Shown here: piece by piece, positions 7,896 to 12,509 of the stretch
How positions within the stretch are numbered: position 1 is the first letter of the stretch
Layout: every line of letters starts with the position of its first letter
NCBI GenBank assembly: GCA_027600665.1
Contig: JADGJL010000880.1
Location: forward strand, 1-12,509
Length of the DNA stretch: 12,509 nt
Source of the DNA: Irineochytrium annulatum
Lineage: Eukaryota; Chytridiomycota; Chytridiomycetes; Chytridiales; Chytridiaceae
Direction: 5' to 3'
Made by a program: the position numbers and the translations under genes
Notes under the pieces: generated by a model
The model's input: the letters and a program-made list of their open reading frames with translations, nothing else
Databases searched by the model: none
Told to the model about the DNA's origin: nothing

Positions 7896-10188
7896 CTAGT
7901 TGTTCACACTATCGGCGTCCTTCGACCCACACCATCCAAACATCCTCTTCCACCACTTCTTCTTCCCCTTCGTCTTCTTCTTCCCTTGCGCCCCTGGCCT
8001 CGCTGCCCCTGCAGCGGGAACGGCCCCACTGCCCGTTCTCTCCGCCGCTTGCACCGCGTCCGCCCCGCCCGCGTTATTCGCAGCCGCGACGCTGGACCCC
8101 TGCGCCGGCATCGCCGAGCTTGCCAGCGGGTGCGGGCTTGGGCTGACGGTGGTGGAACCCCTGAGCGGGGTGGAGTCCTTCCCGTTGGAGTTGGACTGGA
8201 CCATCGATGGCCCGCGGAGTGCCTGGACGGACGTGCCGTCGTTCCGGTCACGTGTAGACAGGGGCAGCGCGCCGGAGGGGCTTGAAGGGAATCCGCCCGA
8301 GGCGTTGTTGCCCGCGGGGCTAGAGGCGTGGGGAATCGGGGAGGGTGCGGAGGGGTTGGCGGAGGCGCCATTCGGGCCGAGGTTGCCGTTGATGTTGGCG
8401 GCCGATTGGTTAAGCGCGGCGGCCTCCTTCATGGCCCGGCGCTCGGCGCGGTCGCGCTCACGCTGCTCGCGCTCGAGCTCGCGCAGGCGCTCCTTCTCCT
8501 TGCGCTGAGCGTCCATGACGAGCATCCAGTCGAAGACTCCATCGTCCGTCTCGCCATTTCGTTGCAAGACTGCAAACAAATTTAATTTTAATTCATCGTA
8601 AAACTCCAAGAAACTGCCACAACTCACCCTTGTTAAACAGCTGCCTGAGCTTGTTGTAATCGGGCTCTTCATCGAACTTCAGCCCCCGCGAGTACGCCAG
8701 ATACTCCGCAAACTCCTCCGGGAATCCATCGCACAGCTCCTTAATGGGGACGGCCTGCTTCTTCTCCCCAATCTTCTCATACTTTTGCTTGTTCGTCGCG
8801 GCCTTCAAGCCCTGCCACGGCAGCGAGCCGCGGAGGAAGTACATGAAGACGTGGCCGAGGGACTCGAGATCGTCCCGCCGGGACTGCTCGCGGCCGAGGT
8901 GAGTGTTGATGGACATGTACCGGGCCGTTCCGGAAAGGGACTTCTTCTCCCGGTAAGGAATGTGCGCCTTTGTTTTCGGATCCCGGTACTGCTTGGCCAT
9001 CCCGAAGTCGACCATGTAGATTTGAGATGCCGGGTGCGGGTGTTGAGGTGAGTGGTTAGCGACGATACTGTAGGGGTCTGTTTGCGATAACCTTCATTAG
9101 CGCTGTCCGCGAGAAACCAATCCTGTCAAGATGGGACTTTTTTTTAAATACTTACTGCCTCCGGCGATCACAACATTCGGCGGCATAGGCTCATTGTGCC
9201 GAGGAAGACGACCAATCAGGAAGTTGTCGGGTTTAATGTCGCGGTAGATAAGGTTCTTCTCGTGGATTTGTTGAACACGGGTGATCTTGCAACAAAAGTC
9301 AACGCAAAATCCCAAAAAAAAGAAAGAGTAATTCACTACACACCATCTGCTTCGCCGCCATGCAGACCGTCTTGGTCGAAAACTTCCGGTTGCATAAATC
9401 AAACATATCTTCCAAACTCGGCCCCAGCAAGTCGATGCAAAGGATGTTGTGAAGACCCTCCTGCCCGTAGTAGTAAACGGACGGGATGCCGACGCTGTTT
9501 GCAAGGATCTTGTACGTCCTGTACTCGTCCCTGAGCTGCGGAGCGTCCGACTTCCGAGGCTCGAATTTGATGGCCACGGGCTGGTTGTTAACCATGTTCA
9601 CGCCCTCGTAAATAATCCCGAACGAGCCCTCCCCGATCTTCTTCCCGACTTTGAAGTTCACCCCGACGACATTGGGGCTTGAGCTGGAGTGGAGCTTTGA
9701 GGAGGAGGCGGAGGTCGTTGCGCCGGTGGCGGCGGCGCCGGAAGTAGCGTTGGCGAGTTGTTGGGAGGAGGAGACGCCGGCCGGGTTGGCCGCAGAGGAC
9801 GAGCCGTGGACGCCAGTGACGTGGGAGGAGTGGTGGTGGTGGTGGTGACGGGTGGAGGATTGGGGCTGAACCAGCTGGTCCTTCGAGTTATCGGCGGGAT
9901 CCCGCTTCGATTCCTGAAAGCAAATCCACGTTAGATTAAAAAGGGTCTTGCAAGCGCTAAGGTCGTTAAATTCCACCGTCCCGACATAAAAGCGCCCTAC
10001 GCTTTCCGTTCCCACACAACCAACGCAGTCGCCACTTCTCTGGCACGGCAACACACCTTAACAGCGCCGGGCTGCGCGGACTGCGAAATCGCGGGTGTGG
10101 GGTCACTCGGCATCCTCGCTGACTGCTGCTTCGACGCCTCCGCTGAAGTTTGCTGCTGTGCCGGCTCCCCGTTCTTTGTTCTCGACAT
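7896..10188 (-). CDS. Casein kinase 1, fungal YCK/cki1-like, five exons, 651 aa
   Basis: Ser/Thr kinase of the plasma-membrane casein kinase 1 group (yeast Yck1/2, fission-yeast Cki1), which acts in polarity, endocytosis and nutrient signalling. Exons on the minus strand: 10188-10057, 9913-9344, 9285-9156, 9077-8628, 8569-7896 (stop TAG). Introns are 143, 58, 78 and 58 nt, and phase is consistent. A Ser/Ala/His-rich N-terminus of about 125 residues, with six consecutive His, precedes the kinase domain. The domain has the GEGSFG loop (138-143), AIKFE Lys160, YRDIKPDN with catalytic Asp250, DFG Asp301 and the CK1-specific [20 protein letters not shown] in place of APE. The YCK-type ending [11 protein letters not shown] follows, then a charged helix ([20 protein letters not shown]), a Ser/Pro/Ala/Gly-rich stretch and a basic C-terminus. 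Odd points are the enlarged segment before DFG and the lack of a C-terminal Cys-Cys. The chosen ATG is the last before the donor; the same frame is open to 10521 but that part looks non-coding. Confidence 0.93.
7899..7982 (-). other. Polybasic Trp/Cys C-terminal tail of the casein kinase 1
   Basis: The last 28 residues begin with [19 protein letters not shown] and end in DADSVNN. Yeast Yck1/2 end in a palmitoylated Cys-Cys, and Yck3 in a Cys-rich run. Here a Lys cluster, aromatic residues and one Cys could attach the kinase to acidic membranes electrostatically, perhaps with a single S-acyl group. That is inference from composition. Confidence 0.5.
9010..9210 (-). other. Expanded segment between catalytic loop and DFG of the casein kinase 1
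   Basis: Residues 260-300 (split by the intron 9078-9155) put 41 residues between NFLIG and DFG, where YCK-family members usually have about 13. The extra part is Pro/His/Asn-rich (e.g. [17 protein letters not shown], then [12 protein letters not shown]). No in-frame AG that would remove it lies closer to the DFG exon; the one at 9069-9070 breaks the frame. It should form a surface loop at the beta7-beta8 turn. Confidence 0.7.
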
Positions 10189-10947
10189 GCAACTGTCTGT
10201 GGCGTAGAAGGACCCAACTACAGGGTCGATCGAATTAAGGGGGATAAAGAGTCGGAGGCGGTGAAGGTGGGCTGGGAGACAATGGACGTCGAGATCGGCA
10301 GAGGTAAGCTGGAGAGAAAAGCGCTCGTTAGATCCCAGCAGTGAAGATGGACGGGGTATGGCGGCTGATCCATGATCCGGTGAAAATAAAATAGAGTCCC
10401 ATCCACAGCCCGCGAAGCCGCAAGCCCCATCCGTCGGCATCGCCCGCATGCCGGCGGGTCGTCCCTTCCAGCGATCCATTGCCACCTCCGTGCGGCCCGC
10501 AGTGCCCCTCTCAAGATGCATCCTCTCCGATCCTTGGCTTCACCGAGCGAGGGCACTGAGTTTGACGGAACGGGCGCGGGCGTACCTAGCGGTCGGGACG
10601 ACAACGACGTCGTCGGTGGCGGATCTGGGTGGTGGCGGCGGTCGGGAGGGGGAGTCTGGGGCTAGTCGGAGTCGTCAAGATGACGGGCGGCCTGGTCCAG
10701 TCGAATTGAAGGTCTGTGTTCAACGCGGGATGGACGAGGGTACCTTGACCTGCGACCCGCAATTACGGAAAATGTAGAAAGATTGACATTTTCCCCTTAG
10801 AAATTGCAAAATTTTAAGGAGGGCGCTAGGCAGTCACAACCCGCAAAGCATACCCCTGCCATCTTATCTTGTTATCTTTCTTACTCAAAGGCACCAGCGA
10901 CCAACAATACACAACGATGTATACAAAACCCTATCAGACCAAAAATG
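10189..10947. promoter_or_regulatory. Spacer between BBS2 end and casein kinase 1 start (BBS2 3'UTR and kinase promoter/5'UTR)
   Basis: Both flanking genes are on the minus strand, so this stretch holds the BBS2 3' end and the kinase promoter and leader. It is GC-rich from about 10400 to 10720, with a (GGT/GGC)n-like run at 10626-10642, and AT-rich near 10770-10830. Several open frames cross it on both strands but none has recognisable protein features or splice structure. I see no TATA box, perfect polyadenylation hexamer for BBS2 on the minus strand, tRNA or repeat of note. Confidence 0.45.
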
Positions 10948-12509
10948 TTATCGACCTTCCGGTCCCCCTCCACCCGCCATCAGTTTCCGCGACTTGCCAA
11001 GGAACGCCGCCCGCGCCCTACCCAACCTAAGCCCCGCGCACCGTTGGATGCTGGCGCTCACGAGCCTCGCCGCCTCCTGCCTCTGCTGCGCGTGCGACAT
11101 GCGCTTTACGTGCGAGAGCGCCGCGTCGCGCGTCAGGTCGATCACGGACGCCATCTGCGCCTTGACGCCCGTCCTTCACAAAGGGTCAGCCTGTGTAAAC
11201 GAAGAGAGTAGAACAAACATGTTGAATATCCGCAAATCATCCTCAGCCCGGAGGAGATGCCCAGCCACGAGCTCCGACAGCTCGCCCGTGTCGGCTGTGA
11301 TGAACGACGACGGCCCGCCGGCGGACGGGTCGTCGCCCAGCGTGGGCACGAGTTGCTCGAGAATCTGTGTCTCTCGCGGGAGGTGGGAGCGGACGTCGAG
11401 CTCGGTGACGGAAAGGTGGGAGCAAAGGTCCTGGATGAGGTCGCCGAGGCGGGACGTATCATCGCACCGGATGGTCATCTGGCGCGAGGAGAAAACAAGT
11501 GTTAGACCTTCCGCGTACAGTCTCCCCCTCACAAGCTCCTAATTCGAAAACACACCTCCCGATTCGCAACCTCACACCATACCGGCAACGAATCCGCAAC
11601 GCACACCCACACCGCCTCCAGGCCATTCCCCGCGTACTCCACACACCCCCACGACAAAAACGCCCCACCTATCCACCTCTGCACAGCCGCCGCGCCGGCA
11701 TCTACCCTGAACGTGACGCTCGACGCCGGCCGCGTTGCGCCCAGCCGCGCGGGCTCGAGGGACACGTATCGCGCGAAACGCGGCACGGGGAGGGAGAGGC
11801 GGTGTGTTTGCATGAGAGGGTTGGTGGTGGTAGTGGGGACAGGGTTGGAGCTGGCGCAGGTGATGAGGAGGTCGAGGGTTGCAGAGGCGTCCCGCGCGAT
11901 GGGGACTCGGACGGAAACGGTGGGAGAGGGTTTTGGTTGGCTAGAAAGTTTTTTAGAAGAGTCATTAGTCTTTCTCTTCATCAAAGATGCCTTGGACGTC
12001 TTCCGAATGCTCACAACGCGACGGAATCCTTGTCCAGGATGCCTTCTCCCCTGATAATGATGAGGTGCACATTCGCGTCCGCAGGAGCCTCCACGCGGAG
12101 GTACAGCCCGCCCCGACTCCCGTCCGCATCAAGCCGGGGCACAAGCTCGCAGCGGACCGTTTTCGGCTCGGGGGCGACGGCTTCCTGAGAACTCGTTGCG
12201 ACCTCTGGCACTGGTGCGACCTCTGCCTTCTTCGGCGCCAGAGCGGCTTCTTCAAGTTTCTGAGTACAGGTTAACGTGTCATATAGAATACAAGACTTAA
12301 AGCACACACCTGCTTCCGCCTAAATAGCTCCCTAAGCAACGTCTCCTGCCCCGCGTCATCGACCGCACTGCTGGTTAGCGCCACCTCTGTTGGCAAAAAT
12401 CCCCTCACTGCAATCTGTCAGCTCATTAACTCCCTCCTCCCTTCGATCAACTCACCTTCCCCATCCGCGCCCACAACAATCAGATCCCCATTGCCCCCCG
12501 TCCTACTCC
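10948..12509 (-). CDS. BBS2: BBS2, BBSome subunit, C-terminal ~421 residues (5' part outside window)
   Basis: Subunit of the BBSome, the coat complex that carries membrane proteins along the cilium/flagellum with intraflagellar transport. Exons on the minus strand: 12509-12456 (partial), 12407-12310, 12259-12015, 11940-11556, 11478-11219, 11173-10948 (stop TAA). Introns are GT-AG, 45-77 nt, and phase holds throughout. The first part, DLIVVGADGEVRGFLP, matches the end of the BBS2 beta-propeller (VDGEIRGYLP in the human protein). The coiled segment ETLLRELFRRKQKLEE follows, then an adaptin-ear-like region (LYLRVEAPADANVHLIIIRG). Next are LSLPVPRFARYVSL, VQRWIGGAFL, the TSRLGDLIQDLCSHL helix and a C-terminal helical end, DLTRDAALSHVKRM to CAGLRLG. 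These align in order with the last three fifths of BBS2 (about 720 residues in animals). A Pro/Glu/Ala-rich insert (about 26 residues) sits between coiled coil and ear domain. Confidence 0.9.

Noticed and set aside
7900..8508. 202-codon plus-strand frame
   Set aside because: It is the antisense of the last kinase exon, whose minus-strand frame has family motifs and coiled-coil character.
10189..10521. Upstream in-frame start for the casein kinase at 10521
   Set aside because: The added 111 residues lack family similarity and have mixed composition; the first coding exon from 10188 suffices.
10448..10777. 109-codon plus-strand frame in the spacer between BBS2 and the kinase
   Set aside because: Low complexity, no motif, no splice or regulatory support.
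11499..12188. 229-codon plus-strand frame
   Set aside because: It is antisense to BBS2 exons, which align in order with the family and keep splice phase.
1..12509. tRNA, rRNA, CRISPR, insertion sequence, viral or transposon remnants
   Set aside because: None seen on reading both strands; gene structure is that of an ordinary nuclear eukaryotic region.

Overview
The window is nuclear DNA of a eukaryote with compact, intron-rich genes (GT-AG introns of about 45-80 nt, one of 143 nt). The kinase is of the fungal YCK/cki1 type, and a BBS2 gene (BBSome, cilium/flagellum trafficking) is present. Together these point to a flagellated, zoosporic fungus of the chytrid or blastocladiomycete sort; another flagellated opisthokont is not excluded. 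No bacterial, viral or mobile-element signature was seen.

Layout. (1) 1-4414, minus strand: one nine-exon gene, cut by the left edge. It encodes a signal peptide, an extracellular type I periplasmic-binding-protein-like (ANF-receptor-like) domain, one transmembrane helix and a cytosolic class I cyclic-nucleotide phosphodiesterase. It looks like a cell-surface receptor phosphodiesterase, the mirror image of receptor guanylyl cyclases, and it is the most interesting item here. An open, in-frame extension (4415-5308) precedes its signal peptide and is unresolved. (2) 5955-6993, plus strand: a seven-exon zeta-class glutathione transferase / maleylacetoacetate isomerase, divergent from the receptor gene. 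(3) 6994-7895: AT-rich convergent intergenic/3'UTR DNA with a polyadenylation signal. (4) 7896-10188, minus strand: a five-exon casein kinase 1 of the YCK family with an insert before DFG and an unusual basic, Trp/Cys-containing tail. (5) 10189-10947: GC-rich spacer. (6) 10948-12509, minus strand: the last six exons of BBS2, cut by the right edge.

The genes are individually transcribed and form no operon. Two have a plausible link to zoospore biology: the receptor phosphodiesterase would lower cAMP or cGMP in response to an outside ligand, and BBS2 belongs to the coat that moves signalling receptors in and out of the flagellar membrane. Whether the receptor sits in the flagellum is speculation.

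All exon models were built by hand from splice motifs, unbroken reading phase and family similarity. No database search or transcript data was available.
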